In this document: one piece after another, positions 34,325 to 43,234 of the stretch
Layout: each line of letters begins with the position of its first letter
Position numbering within the stretch: position 1 is the stretch's first letter
Assembly: GCF_050699935.1 (NCBI RefSeq)
Contig: NZ_JBOHGB010000002.1
Span: 62,001 to 126,000 of the forward strand
Direction: 5' to 3'
DNA length: 64,000 nt
DNA from: Actinophytocola sp050699935
GTDB taxonomy: Bacteria > Actinomycetota > Actinomycetes > Mycobacteriales > Pseudonocardiaceae
Made by a program: the position numbers and the translations under genes
The notes under the pieces: model-generated
What the model was told of the DNA's origin: nothing
Seen by the model: only the letters and a program-made list of their open reading frames with translations
Database searches by the model: none

Positions 34325-35407
34325 CTACTGGAGTCCAAGGATACCGTAGATCTCGTTTAGACGCTCTTCTGGGAGGTTCAGGGCCTGTTCCCATGCCGAG
34401 ACGTACTTCTCCGGTTGGGGAACGGTGCCTGGTACGTCCGGGCCAAGGACTGAGAACCCACTGGCCGCATAGGCCTCCTGACCATCCTCCGACATGAGGA
34501 AGTTCATGAATAGCCGGGCAGTATTGGGCTTCGTGGTCGCTGTCGAGATTGCCGCCGCATGTTCAGACCCGGTCGTATAGTCGGGAATGAATAGTTTCAC
34601 GGGAGCCCCTTCCTTCGACAGGGATATCCGGACCGCCTCGTTCGTTACCCAGAGCGCGTCTGCTTCTCCCGCCGCGACACCCTGCGACCCAGGGATACTG
34701 CTCGTCACGACGGTCCCGACCTGGCTCGCGATGCCCTTCAAGAAGTCGGCACCATATTCCTCGTACAGCATGTTCGCGAGAATCTGGTAGGTTCCGATTG
34801 CGCGTGGGTCGACGATCGTAAGTCTCTCCTTGAGCTTGGGGTCCAGCAAGTCCGACCAATCCTGGAACGGGTCCTCGCCCAGCGCGTCCGTGTTGTAAAT
34901 CACCCCCAACGGAAAGCCTCCGACGGTGCGGATGAAGGTGTCCGTGACGTACTCTTCAGGCCATTGAGTGATGTTCGGAAGCACGGTTGGAGATAGATCG
35001 GCGAAGTAGCCCTTCTTGTCCATCGCGAGCATAAAGTTCGGGTCAGTGCTCATGACGACATCGCCAGCCACGACACCGGAGTCACGCTCCTTTTCGTAGC
35101 GTTGTCCGAGTTCCACGGTCGATAGCCGCAGAATCTGGACCTCTTTGATCTCGGGATACTTCTCCTTGAAGGCATCGACGAGTGCCTGGCTTGATTCCTC
35201 GGTCTGTGGCGTATATAGGGTTGCGGCATCTTCCGACTGCGCTGCCTTGTAAAGCGCCTCCTCATCGAATTCGGACGTCAGCGCCGAGTTCGCATCAGCC
35301 TCGGTGTCCCCCGCGGAGCTCCCTCCGCATGCGGCTACGAACAGAACCGGAGCTAGTAGGGAAATGATGAGCGCAGCTCTTCTTGGCCGTGCGTGCCGAT
35401 GCAGCAT
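34325..35407 (-). CDS. ABC transporter substrate-binding lipoprotein (Fe3+/polyamine-like)
   Basis: A 360-aa extracellular binding protein with a lipoprotein signal (RPRRAALIISLLAPVLFVAAC, lipobox Cys27). The mature part has the type-2 binding fold of the FutA/PotD/AfuA group: ATLYTPQTEESSQALVDAF, STDPNFMLAMDKKGYFADLS, GVIYNTDALG, and the C-terminal NFLMSEDGQEAY. It is the first gene of the importer-amidase operon and defines its ligand, which could be a metal complex or a small amide/organic acid. The absence of the Tyr-rich iron site seen in true FbpA proteins favours an organic ligand (weak inference). Confidence 0.9.
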   Translation of the reverse strand: MLHRHARPRRAALIISLLAPVLFVAACGGSSAGDTEADANSALTSEFDEEALYKAAQSEDAATLYTPQTEESSQALVDAFKEKYPEIKEVQILRLSTVELGQRYEKERDSGVVAGDVVMSTDPNFMLAMDKKGYFADLSPTVLPNITQWPEEYVTDTFIRTVGGFPLGVIYNTDALGEDPFQDWSDLLDPKLKERLTIVDPRAIGTYQILANMLYEEYGADFLKGIASQVGTVVTSSIPGSQGVAAGEADALWVTNEAVRISLSKEGAPVKLFIPDYTTGSEHAAAISTATTKPNTARLFMNFLMSEDGQEAYAASGFSVLGPDVPGTVPQPEKYVSAWEQALNLPEERLNEIYGILGLQ

Positions 35408-35755
35408 CGTGCCGCCTCCGAGGTGTCATGGGCTGGATGTAGCGGGTTCGAGCCAAGGGGGTCCTCAGACTGCCTGCCTTCGCAGGAACCCACTTTGGAA
35501 CGTTGGAACATTGTGAGCTGCCGCCGCGACGCTGTCAACCGCTCCGCTTGGAGCAGGTCCTCACCGCCGGAGGGCTTCAGAGGTTGGTCAGGAGATGCCG
35601 CATCCTGCACCCGGCGCTCGTGTTCCGCCCGGGCGACTGCGGCGCCACCCTCTCCCTGTAGCCGCGGATCTCCGCTGGAGTGGACTCGATGACCACATCG
35701 CCAAGGTCGTCAGCTCGGCAACGCCGGGCTTCGCGAGCTGCGGAGCTAACGGACG
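35408..35755. other. Intergenic region with tandem TTGGAAC repeat
   Basis: No credible gene in this stretch. The promoter side of the lipoprotein gene contains an 8-nt tandem repeat, TTGGAACG-TTGGAACA (35495-35510), about 90 nt before the start codon, a possible regulator site. The part nearest the PfkB gene (35620-35755) has short open pieces with no recognisable similarity. Confidence 0.4.
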
Positions 35756-36802
35756 CTACGCGCCATGCTGGCCGCCTCCACGGTCTGCGTGTAGGGCTGT
35801 CTGGTGTGGAGCTCTGGTGTGTGGGGACAACCCCTCGGACCTGGGGAATTTCATGATCGTCGATACACGGCCGTCCGCCGTCAGCTGACCTCGATCTGCG
35901 TCAGTACCGCGTCGATGTCGTGCAGGTCCACACAGGCCGCGCCGGGCAGCAACGCGTTCGCGGTGGCCACGGCACTCGCGGTGACCAGGGGAGTCGAGAA
36001 GATCCCGACCGTCGTCCAGTCCCGCCACCAGCCCGCCGAGCAGGCAGTCGCCGCTGCCAACGGGATAAGTGCCCAGCGTGGCCGAGCGCACGTGTCGGGT
36101 GCTCCCGCTGTCGGATACGCCGTAGGCGCCGTCCACGCCGGCGGTCACAACCGCGCCCGACCGTGCGCGTCCCGCAAGGAGCTTGGCCAGCCCGAGAGGG
36201 GTGGCCTCGGGTCCGGCGCGCAACATCTCGGCGGCTTCCTCGGCGTTGACCTTGACCAGGTCCGGCTCGCCGGTGAGCGCCTCACTCAGGGCGTCGCCGT
36301 GCAGGTCCACCGCTACCCAGCAGTTTGCCTGACGTGCCAGCCCGACGAGTGCGCTGAGAGCTCCTTCGGGCGCGCCGCGAGGGAGCGAACCAGAGATCGT
36401 CAGCCACCCTGGTCGGTCGGCGACGGCTGCGGCTACCGCCGACCCCAGAGCGGACCACTCGTCGTCGGTGACCCGGCCGGGATGCTCGTAGATCTCGGTC
36501 ATGGTGTGCTTGTTCTCGTCCGCGATGGAGACGCAGGTACGGGTGGGCTCGCCGCCGTCGACGCGATAGAGGGGCAGTCCGACGCGGGCGAGCTCGTCGG
36601 CGAACCACGTCCCGTTGCTCGTGCCGAGGATCGCCACTGCGGCGACGTCGGCGCCGAGCAGGTGGGCTGCGCGAGCCGCGTTGAGTCCCTTCCCCCCGGC
36701 CACCCGGTGCACGGCCGAGGGACGGTTGATGGCCCCCGGCGAGAAGGTGTCGACGACGTAGGTGACGTCGACACTGGGACTGAGGGCGACCGCGGTGATC
36801 AT
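35756..36802 (-). CDS. PfkB family sugar-phosphate kinase, frameshifted near the 3' end
   Basis: A LacC/FruK-type kinase phosphorylating a ketohexose phosphate such as tagatose-6-phosphate or fructose-1-phosphate. Family features: ALSPSVDVTYVVDTFSPGAI, VAGGKGLNAARAAHLLGADV and the C-terminal PVGSGDCLLGG with the catalytic Asp. After that motif the reading frame drifts into Arg/His-rich sequence. The proper ending, PLVTASAVATANALLPGAAC then VDLHDIDAVLTQIEV, is found in another frame and stops at 35881. A single indel near 35940-36010 therefore separates the two halves. As drawn the protein is 348 aa with an aberrant tail; it may be inactive or the base may be a sequencing error. It is divergent from the sugar ABC operon. 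Confidence 0.8.
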   Translation of the reverse strand: MITAVALSPSVDVTYVVDTFSPGAINRPSAVHRVAGGKGLNAARAAHLLGADVAAVAILGTSNGTWFADELARVGLPLYRVDGGEPTRTCVSIADENKHTMTEIYEHPGRVTDDEWSALGSAVAAAVADRPGWLTISGSLPRGAPEGALSALVGLARQANCWVAVDLHGDALSEALTGEPDLVKVNAEEAAEMLRAGPEATPLGLAKLLAGRARSGAVVTAGVDGAYGVSDSGSTRHVRSATLGTYPVGSGDCLLGGLVAGLDDGRDLLDSPGHRECRGHRERVAARRGLCGPARHRRGTDADRGQLTADGRVSTIMKFPRSEGLSPHTRAPHQTALHADRGGGQHGA

Positions 36803-36883
36803 GTCAGCACCGCCCGGAACTGTCCCGAGTGGCGTCGAGAGTCCTGAACATCCGTGATCCTGCCGCTCTGCATGTGCGAATTA

Positions 36884-36979
36884 TGCGCGTTTACGTCTAT
36901 CACAGGCACAGTATGCGCGACATGAGGACTATTGGCGATCATTCGCGCAAAATGTTGCTTGCTTCGCGCAGAATGCGCG
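36884..36979. promoter_or_regulatory. Cluster of TGCGCG-centred repeats, candidate DeoR operators
   Basis: Five copies of TGCGCG with AT-rich flanks occur in about 96 nt between the divergent PfkB and sugar-binding genes: 36884-36889 (AATTATGCGCGTTT), 36914-36919, 36944-36949 and 36965-36970 (both inverted: CATTTTGCGCGAATG, CATTCTGCGCGAAG), and 36974-36979. The same motif appears twice before the aldolase and DeoR genes at 44114-44150. Confidence 0.55.
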
Positions 36980-37041
36980 GCTAGCATCCAAGCACCCGCT
37001 CGCATGAGTGGACCCACCAGCGCACCTGCTCAGGAGGACCC

Positions 37042-38301
37042 ATGCGAATCAGGCGCACCATGGCCGCAGCTATCACCGTGGCGCTCGCTCTTGCCACGAC
37101 GGGCTGCGGTTCGGACTCCGACGGCGCCGGACCGGTAACTCTGAGCTACGGCATCTGGGACCAGAACCAGGCACCCGCGCTCGAGCGGATCGCGGCGGAT
37201 TTCGAGGAGGCCAACCCCGACATCACGGTGGACATCCAGGTCACGCCGTTCGAGCAGTACTTCACCAAGCTTCAGGCAGCCGCGGGAGGAGGCGAGGCGC
37301 CGGACGTGTTCTGGATGAACGGGCCCAACTTCCAGCTGTACGCCTCGAACGGCGTCATCGCACCGATCTCGGCCCAGGTAAAGGACGACGACCTGGACAC
37401 GAGTGTCTTCCCCGAGGCGCTGACCGACCTGTACTCCTTGGACGGCGAGCTGTACGGACTGCCGAAGGACTACGACACGATCGGTCTCTGGTACAACAAG
37501 ACTCTCTTCGACGCCGCTGGCGTCGACTATCCCGACGAGAGTTGGACCTGGGCCGACCTCCAGGACGCCGCCGCCACGCTCTCCGACAAGAAGACCGGCA
37601 CCTTCGGAATCACCGCCGCACTCGAAGGCCAACAGGACTACTACAACACCATCTTCCAGGCGGGTGGCCACGTTGTCTCCGAGGACGGGACCGGCTCCGG
37701 GTACGACGACCCGGCGACCGTCGATGGACTGCGCTTCTGGACGGACCTGATCGAGTCCGGCTCTTCGCCATCGCTGCAGCAGATGACGGACACCCTGCCG
37801 CTGCAATGGTTCGAGTCGGGAAAGACGGCGATGTTCTACGGCGGTTCATGGAACGTCGCCGAGTTCAAGAACAACGACTACACCAGGGACAAGGTCGACG
37901 TAGCTCCGCTTCCCCAGGGCAAGGAACGCGCCGTGGTCATCCACGGGCTGGCGAATGTGATCAGCGCGAACACCGACCACGCCGACGCGGCATGGAAGTT
38001 CGTCAAGTACCTCGGGTCCGAGGAGGCCGCGAGGACCCAGGCCGAAACGGGCACCGTGATCCCCGCCTACGCCGGCACACAGCAGGCTTGGGTGGACGCC
38101 TCACCTGACTACGACCTGCAGGTGTTCCTCGACGCGACGGGCTACGCGAAACCGCTGCCGGTCTCGAGCAACACGGCGGCGTGGAACGCGGCGGAGGCGA
38201 AATACCTGACGGAAGCCTGGGCTGGTCGCACTGACGTCGCCGTGGCCGCGGCCAAGCTCGCGGATGCCATGAACGCGAACCTGGCCGACGAGGGGAACTA
38301 G
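37042..38301 (+). CDS. Sugar ABC transporter substrate-binding lipoprotein
   Basis: A 419-aa CUT1-family solute-binding protein. Lipoprotein signal: RIRRTMAAA, hydrophobic core, then TTGC with Cys22. The mature protein shows the extracellular type-1 sugar-binding pattern: LERIAADFEEANPDITVDIQ, APDVFWMNGPNFQLYASNG, YGLPKDYDTIGLWYNKTLFD, and AMFYGGSWNVAEF. AGGAGGA precedes the ATG. It starts a six-gene operon of permeases, oxidoreductase, SIS protein and ROK kinase, under a promoter carrying the TGCGCG repeats. Confidence 0.94.
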   Translation: MRIRRTMAAAITVALALATTGCGSDSDGAGPVTLSYGIWDQNQAPALERIAADFEEANPDITVDIQVTPFEQYFTKLQAAAGGGEAPDVFWMNGPNFQLYASNGVIAPISAQVKDDDLDTSVFPEALTDLYSLDGELYGLPKDYDTIGLWYNKTLFDAAGVDYPDESWTWADLQDAAATLSDKKTGTFGITAALEGQQDYYNTIFQAGGHVVSEDGTGSGYDDPATVDGLRFWTDLIESGSSPSLQQMTDTLPLQWFESGKTAMFYGGSWNVAEFKNNDYTRDKVDVAPLPQGKERAVVIHGLANVISANTDHADAAWKFVKYLGSEEAARTQAETGTVIPAYAGTQQAWVDASPDYDLQVFLDATGYAKPLPVSSNTAAWNAAEAKYLTEAWAGRTDVAVAAAKLADAMNANLADEGN

Positions 38302-38309
38302 GCGAGGCG

Positions 38310-39266
38310 GTGACCACCAGACAGCGGGTCATCGCGGATGGCACAACGCCACCGGCTCCCGGTTCGTATCGGGGACCTCAGCGCCGGCGTTCGCGTTCCA
38401 CGGATACCCGCTGGGCGTGGCTGATGATCTCCCCGCTGTTCATCGGTTTCATGATCTTCTACCTGTGGCCGATCGTCCAGACGCTGTACTTCAGCTTCAC
38501 CGAGTGGGGCCCCTTCGGCGGGCACACCTGGAACGGGTTGGACAACTACGCTCGGCTGGTCGCGGACGAAGAGGTTCGCCAAGCCGTCTGGAACACCCTG
38601 CGCTACACGTTCTTCTCGCTGACAGGAATTCCCGTCGCCGTGGTCTTCGCCGCGATGCTCAATCAGAAGGGTGTGCGGGGAGTGGGCTTCTACCGGGCAC
38701 TGTTCTTTCTCCCCGTGGTCACCCTTCCCGCCGCCGTGGCGATGGTGTGGCGCTACCTGCTCAACGGCGACTTCGGCATCGTGAACTACCTGCTGACCCT
38801 CGTGGGCATCGATGGCCCGTCGTGGGTGGGGGACGGCCGTTACGCGCTCTACTCGCTCGTGGCCGTGGGTGTGTGGAGCTCTCTCGGCTACAACATCGTG
38901 ATCCTGCTCGCGGGACTACAAACGATCCCGCGCGAACTCTACGAAGCCGGTGAGTTGGACGGCGCGGGGCGGGTCCGACAGTTCTTCTCGATCACGGTGC
39001 CGATGCTCAGCCCCAGCATCTTCTTCGTCAGTGTGCTGTCGGTGATCGGCGCGCTCCAGATGTTCGACCTGGTCTATGTCATGGTGGGCCGGACAAGTCC
39101 CGCGCTGCGGGACACCCAAACCATCATCTACCTCTTCTACGAGCGGGCTTTCGTACAGAACGACCGCGGCTACGGCGCGGCCATCGTCCTGCTTCTGCTG
39201 GTGCTGGTGCTCTCCATGACGTTCCTGCAGTTCCGGCTCCAACGGCGGTGGGTGCACTATGCCTGA
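38310..39266 (+). CDS. Sugar ABC transporter permease (MalF/UgpA type)
   Basis: A 318-aa inner-membrane permease with about six helices and the EAA loop ELYEAGELDGAGRVRQFFSI near residue 210-230. The GTG start lies 8 nt after the binding-protein stop, preceded by GAGGCG. The N-terminal ~35 residues are basic and cytosolic (GPQRRRSRSTDTRWAW). It overlaps the second permease gene by 8 nt, and the two form the heterodimeric channel. No ATPase is encoded in the cluster, so a shared MsiK-like ATPase elsewhere probably powers it, as is common in actinomycetes (inference). Confidence 0.93.
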   Translation: MTTRQRVIADGTTPPAPGSYRGPQRRRSRSTDTRWAWLMISPLFIGFMIFYLWPIVQTLYFSFTEWGPFGGHTWNGLDNYARLVADEEVRQAVWNTLRYTFFSLTGIPVAVVFAAMLNQKGVRGVGFYRALFFLPVVTLPAAVAMVWRYLLNGDFGIVNYLLTLVGIDGPSWVGDGRYALYSLVAVGVWSSLGYNIVILLAGLQTIPRELYEAGELDGAGRVRQFFSITVPMLSPSIFFVSVLSVIGALQMFDLVYVMVGRTSPALRDTQTIIYLFYERAFVQNDRGYGAAIVLLLLVLVLSMTFLQFRLQRRWVHYA

Positions 39267-40134
39267 CGACGCTGTCATGGTTCCCGCACCGTCGCGCTCG
39301 ACCACCGCCCCCCACCGTCCACGACAGACCGCGTGGTTGGTGACCGTCGCACTGGCGGCGTCCGGTCTCGCGATGGTGTCGCCGTTCGTCTGGGAGCTCC
39401 TCACGTCGTTGAAGTCCCTCGGTGAGGCGACGCGGGTGCCACCGGTCTTCGTCCCGGCACAGTGGAACTGGGAGAACTACAGCCGCGTCTTCACCGCCAT
39501 TCCCTTCGGCCAGCAGTTCGTGAACACCGTCGTCATCACGGTGGTCCGCGTCGCCGGGCAGTTGTTGTTCTGTTCTCTCGCGGCGTATGCCTTCGCCCGG
39601 CTGCGGTTCCGCGGGAACAATCTTCTGTTCGGACTCTGCCTGTCGATCCTGATGGTCCCGCCGCAGCTCTACGTCATCCCGCAGTACCAGATCATGGCTT
39701 CCTGGGGATGGCTGAACACCTTGCAGGCACTCGCCGTTCCCGGTCTCTTCAGCGCCTTCGGTGTCTTCCTGCTGCGCCAGTTCTTCCTGGCGTTGCCACG
39801 CGACCTCGAGGACGCCGCGCGCATCGACGGCTGCAACCCGCTCCAGGTGTACTGGTACGTCATGCTGCCGCTGGTTCGGCCTGGCCTGATGGCACTGGGC
39901 GTGTTGACCACGATCTGGTCGTGGAACGAACTGCTGTGGCCCCTGATCGTCAACACGGACCCGGAGAAGATGACTCTTTCGGCAGGGCTCGCGTCACTGC
40001 AGGGCCAGCGGTTGACCGACTTCCCGGTTCTGATGGCCGGCGCGCTGCTGGCGTCGCTGCCGATGATCATCCTGTTCTCCGTCCTCCAACGGCAGTTCAT
40101 CGCAAGTATCGCCACGACCGGAATGAAGGGGTGA
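39259..40134 (+). CDS. Sugar ABC transporter permease (MalG/UgpE type)
   Basis: A 291-aa permease with six predicted helices and the EAA motif DLEDAARIDGCNPLQVYWYV near residue 185-205. Its start lies inside the end of the preceding permease gene, and its stop overlaps or abuts the oxidoreductase start (GTGA at 40131, ATG at 40137). It completes the CUT1 importer. Confidence 0.93.
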   Translation: MPDDAVMVPAPSRSTTAPHRPRQTAWLVTVALAASGLAMVSPFVWELLTSLKSLGEATRVPPVFVPAQWNWENYSRVFTAIPFGQQFVNTVVITVVRVAGQLLFCSLAAYAFARLRFRGNNLLFGLCLSILMVPPQLYVIPQYQIMASWGWLNTLQALAVPGLFSAFGVFLLRQFFLALPRDLEDAARIDGCNPLQVYWYVMLPLVRPGLMALGVLTTIWSWNELLWPLIVNTDPEKMTLSAGLASLQGQRLTDFPVLMAGALLASLPMIILFSVLQRQFIASIATTGMKG

Positions 40135-40136
40135 AC

Positions 40137-41312
40137 ATGCGAGACGATCTGCGGATCGGCATCGTGGGCCTGGGACAGCGCAGCGTCCTGGCCGACCTCG
40201 TGCACCGGCCAGGCGCCGGTTCGGGTGTGACGGCCTGCGCGGATCCCGATCCCACCGCACGTGCTCGGGCCGAGGGGCGGTTCGGCTCCCGGACGCACAT
40301 CTGCGACAGCTACCTGGCGCTGACGGACCGCGGGCTGGACGCCGTCATCGTCACGACCCCGGACCACACGCACGAGGACATCATCGTGGACTTCCTCGAA
40401 GCCGGGATCGCGGTGTTCGCCGAGAAACCCCTGGCGACGAGCACCGAGGCCTGCGACCACATCCTCGACGTCGCCCGGCGCACCCGAACCCGCCTGTACG
40501 TCGGCCACAACATGCGGCACCTGCCCGTTGTGACGACGATGCGCGAGCTGATCGTCCAGGGAGCGATCGGCGACGTTCAAGCGGTCTGGTGCAGGCATTT
40601 CGTGGGGGACGGCGGGGACTACTACTTCCACGACTGGCATGCGGACCGGTCCAAGACCACCGGTCTTCTCCTGCAGAAGGGTGCACACGACATCGACGTC
40701 ATCCACTGGCTGAGTGGCTCCGTGAGCCGAAGCGTCACCGCGCTGGGTGGGCTGATGGTCTACGGGGGCATCACCGACCGCGCCCACCGACCTGGACAGT
40801 CCGTGCAGGACTGGTACGACCGCGAGAACAACTGGCCACCGAGGAGCCTGCGCGGGCTGAACCCGGTGATCGACGTGGAAGACCTGTCGATGATGCTGAT
40901 GCGACTGGAAAACGGGACTTTCGCGAGCTATCAGCAGTGTCACTTCACCCCTGACTACTGGCGCAACTACACGGTCATCGGCACCGAGGGCCGGCTGGAG
41001 AACTTCGGCGACGAAGTCGGCGCGCGAGTCGAGGTGTGGTCCAGACGATCGGGCTATCGCGCCACCGGTGACAGATCCGTCGCCGTGGTGGACACCGCGG
41101 GCGGCCACGGCGGCGCCGACGTCAGGATCATGTCCGAGTTCCTCGGGTTCGTTCGCGACGGTGGTCCGACGCTGACGTCGCCGGTCGCGGCCCGCGACGC
41201 GGTGGCGGCGGGTTGCGCCGCCACCGCATCCCTGCGCGCCGGCGGATCCCCCGCGACGGTAAGGCCGACTCCTCCCGAGGTGGCCGAATGGTTCGCCGAT
41301 GGCCAGGCGTAG
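40137..41312 (+). CDS. Gfo/Idh/MocA family oxidoreductase
   Basis: A 391-aa NAD(P)-dependent oxidoreductase. The Rossmann motif is LRIGIVGLGQRSVLADLV at the N-terminus, the EKP motif appears in FAEKPLATSTEACD near residue 97, and a substrate-site segment GLLLQKGAHDIDVIHWLSGS includes the conserved Asp/His pair. Such enzymes oxidise or epimerise sugars, amino sugars or glycosides. The ATG at 40137 was chosen over a GTG two codons earlier for its better spacing to GAAGGGG. It may oxidise or open the imported sugar before the SIS and ROK steps. Confidence 0.92.
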   Translation: MRDDLRIGIVGLGQRSVLADLVHRPGAGSGVTACADPDPTARARAEGRFGSRTHICDSYLALTDRGLDAVIVTTPDHTHEDIIVDFLEAGIAVFAEKPLATSTEACDHILDVARRTRTRLYVGHNMRHLPVVTTMRELIVQGAIGDVQAVWCRHFVGDGGDYYFHDWHADRSKTTGLLLQKGAHDIDVIHWLSGSVSRSVTALGGLMVYGGITDRAHRPGQSVQDWYDRENNWPPRSLRGLNPVIDVEDLSMMLMRLENGTFASYQQCHFTPDYWRNYTVIGTEGRLENFGDEVGARVEVWSRRSGYRATGDRSVAVVDTAGGHGGADVRIMSEFLGFVRDGGPTLTSPVAARDAVAAGCAATASLRAGGSPATVRPTPPEVAEWFADGQA

Positions 41313-41398
41313 TGCCACCGGCGGACAGCCCGCAAGCGCGATCCGCCCGTGCGTCTCACGCATCGCACCGCAGTTCACGTAGAAAGAGATCGCCACAT

Positions 41399-42298
41399 AT
41401 GTCGCATGTGTTGGAAGAGATCGTCAGCCAGCCGGACTGCTGGGCCCGGGCCGTGCCTCTTTCGCGGAGCGAGGGTCGTCTCCTGCCGGTCCGCGGCGAG
41501 CGGGTGGCGGTCATCGGCTGCGGAACGTCGTTGTTCATGGGCCAGGCCTACGCCGTCCTGCGCGAGTCGGCCGGGCAAGGACTGACCGACGCCTTCCCCG
41601 CCTCTGAGTTCCCCAGGGGACGTCAGTACGACAAGTTGCTGGCGGTCAGCAGGTCGGGCACCACCACCGAGGTGCTCGACGTGCTGGACGAGGTACGGGG
41701 ACGGCTCTCGACGACGGCCATCACGGCGGGCGCGTCCACCCCGATCCACGAGCACGCCGACCAGGTGGTCGCGGTCGAGTTCGCCGACGAGGAGTCAACG
41801 GTCCAGACGCGGTTCGCCACGACCACCCTCGCTCTGCTGCGCGCTCACCTCGGCCACGATCTCGTTCCGCTGATCGCGGATGCGCGGCGAGCCCTGGACG
41901 CCGCCCTCCCGGTGGGCCATGAGGACCGTCGACAGTTCACCTTTCTCGGTCGAGGGTGGACGGTCGGGCTGGCGCACGAAGCCGCTCTGAAGATGCGGGA
42001 GGCGGCGCTGGCCTGGGCGGAGTCCTACCCGGCGATGGAGTACCGCCATGGGCCGATCAGCATCAGTGACGAGCACGGTGTCGTCTGGTCGCTCGGCGCG
42101 GCACCTCCCGGCCTCGCCGCGGAGGTGGCCGCGACGGCCGCGCTGTTCGTGGAGCCCACCCTGGACCCGATGGCAGAGCTCATCCGGTGCCAACGCCTGG
42201 CGGTGTCACTCGCGGTGGAGCGCGGGCTCGACCCGGATCGGCCCAGACACCTGTCTCGAGCCGTGATCCTGGGGTCGAACGCACTTCAGACGCCGTGA
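41399..42298 (+). CDS. SIS-domain sugar isomerase/deaminase (AgaS/GlmS-like)
   Basis: A 299-aa cytosolic protein with two SIS domains: ERVAVIGCGTSLFMGQAYAV and LLAVSRSGTTTEVLDVLDEV in the first, TFLGRGWTVGLAHEAALKMR and YPAMEYRHGPISISDEHG in the second. The Ser/Thr-rich SRSGTTTE loop binds the sugar phosphate. In the GlmS/AgaS group these enzymes isomerise or deaminate hexosamine 6-phosphates. AGAAAGAGA precedes the ATG at 41399. It is coupled by a 4-nt overlap to the ROK kinase. With the PfkB kinase and class II aldolase it suggests a galactosamine-type (Aga) route. Confidence 0.88.
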   Translation: MSHVLEEIVSQPDCWARAVPLSRSEGRLLPVRGERVAVIGCGTSLFMGQAYAVLRESAGQGLTDAFPASEFPRGRQYDKLLAVSRSGTTTEVLDVLDEVRGRLSTTAITAGASTPIHEHADQVVAVEFADEESTVQTRFATTTLALLRAHLGHDLVPLIADARRALDAALPVGHEDRRQFTFLGRGWTVGLAHEAALKMREAALAWAESYPAMEYRHGPISISDEHGVVWSLGAAPPGLAAEVAATAALFVEPTLDPMAELIRCQRLAVSLAVERGLDPDRPRHLSRAVILGSNALQTP

Positions 42299-43227
42299 CC
42301 ACGACACCGTGTGTACTCGCACTCGACGTTGGCGGGACGTTCATGAAGGGCGCCGTGGTCGGCCGGGAGGGTGTGATCCGGCACGAGATGCGTGCTCCGA
42401 CACCACAGCGGGTGTCCGTGGGACAAGGGCTCGACGAGATCGCTGGGCAGCTGCGGTCCATGCTTGAGCTCGCTCGGGATCTCCAGCTCGAGGTCGTCGG
42501 TGTGTGTGTTGCGGTGCCGGGGATCGTCGACGAGGCGAGCGGCACCATTCGCTATGCCGCAAGCCTCGGGTGGCCGGAAGTCCCGGTCTCTCAAGAGCTC
42601 TCGTCGCGCCTCGACCGCCAGGTGCTGATTGCCCACGACGTCAGGGCTGGCGGTCTCGCGGAAAGCCGAGTCGGGGCGTCGGTGGGAGTGCGCGACTCCC
42701 TCTTCGTTGCCGTGGGCACGGGTATCTCCGCTGCCCTCGTGGTGGATGGGTCACCCGTGTCGGCTGGTGGGATGGCCGGAGAGATCGGGCACGTCACCGT
42801 ACCCGACCAGGCAACAACCTGCGTGTGCGGACGCCATGGCTGTCTCGAGTCGGTCGCGTCCGCGTCGGCCATCGCTCGTGCCTACGGAGACCTCAGCGGG
42901 ACCGAGGTCGCGGGAGCGGTCGAGGTCGCTGATCGGGTGAGGGCGGGCGACCCGACCGCCGCAGCGGTGTGGGAGCGCGCGACCGATGCGCTCGGCGCCG
43001 TGCTCGCCTCCTGTGCGGCGGTTCTCGGCAGCCAGGTCGTCGTGGTTGGTGGTGGGCTGTCCCGTGCCGGGCCGTTGCTGGTGGAACCGTTGACGAGGCG
43101 CCTGATCGACCGCATGGGCGCAGCGCCCGCGCCGCGCGTCGTCAGCGCTGTCCTGGGAGATGCGGCCGGCTGCCTGGGCGCGGCCATGCTGGCCTGGCGG
43201 TCGACGGACGCGCGCACGCATGCGTGA
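42295..43227 (+). CDS. ROK family sugar kinase
   Basis: A 310-aa kinase with the phosphate-binding motif LALDVGGTFMKGAVVG (DVGGT at residues 11-15), the ROK signature around GGMAGEIGHVTV, and the structural zinc motif CVCGRHGCLES. ROK kinases phosphorylate hexoses or N-acetylhexosamines at the 6- or 2-position. GTG start overlapping the SIS stop (GTGA). No DNA-binding domain is present, so it is an enzyme rather than a ROK repressor. It converges on the DeoR gene with 7 nt between stops. Confidence 0.92.
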   Translation: MTTTPCVLALDVGGTFMKGAVVGREGVIRHEMRAPTPQRVSVGQGLDEIAGQLRSMLELARDLQLEVVGVCVAVPGIVDEASGTIRYAASLGWPEVPVSQELSSRLDRQVLIAHDVRAGGLAESRVGASVGVRDSLFVAVGTGISAALVVDGSPVSAGGMAGEIGHVTVPDQATTCVCGRHGCLESVASASAIARAYGDLSGTEVAGAVEVADRVRAGDPTAAAVWERATDALGAVLASCAAVLGSQVVVVGGGLSRAGPLLVEPLTRRLIDRMGAAPAPRVVSAVLGDAAGCLGAAMLAWRSTDARTHA

Positions 43228-43234
43228 CCGCAGT

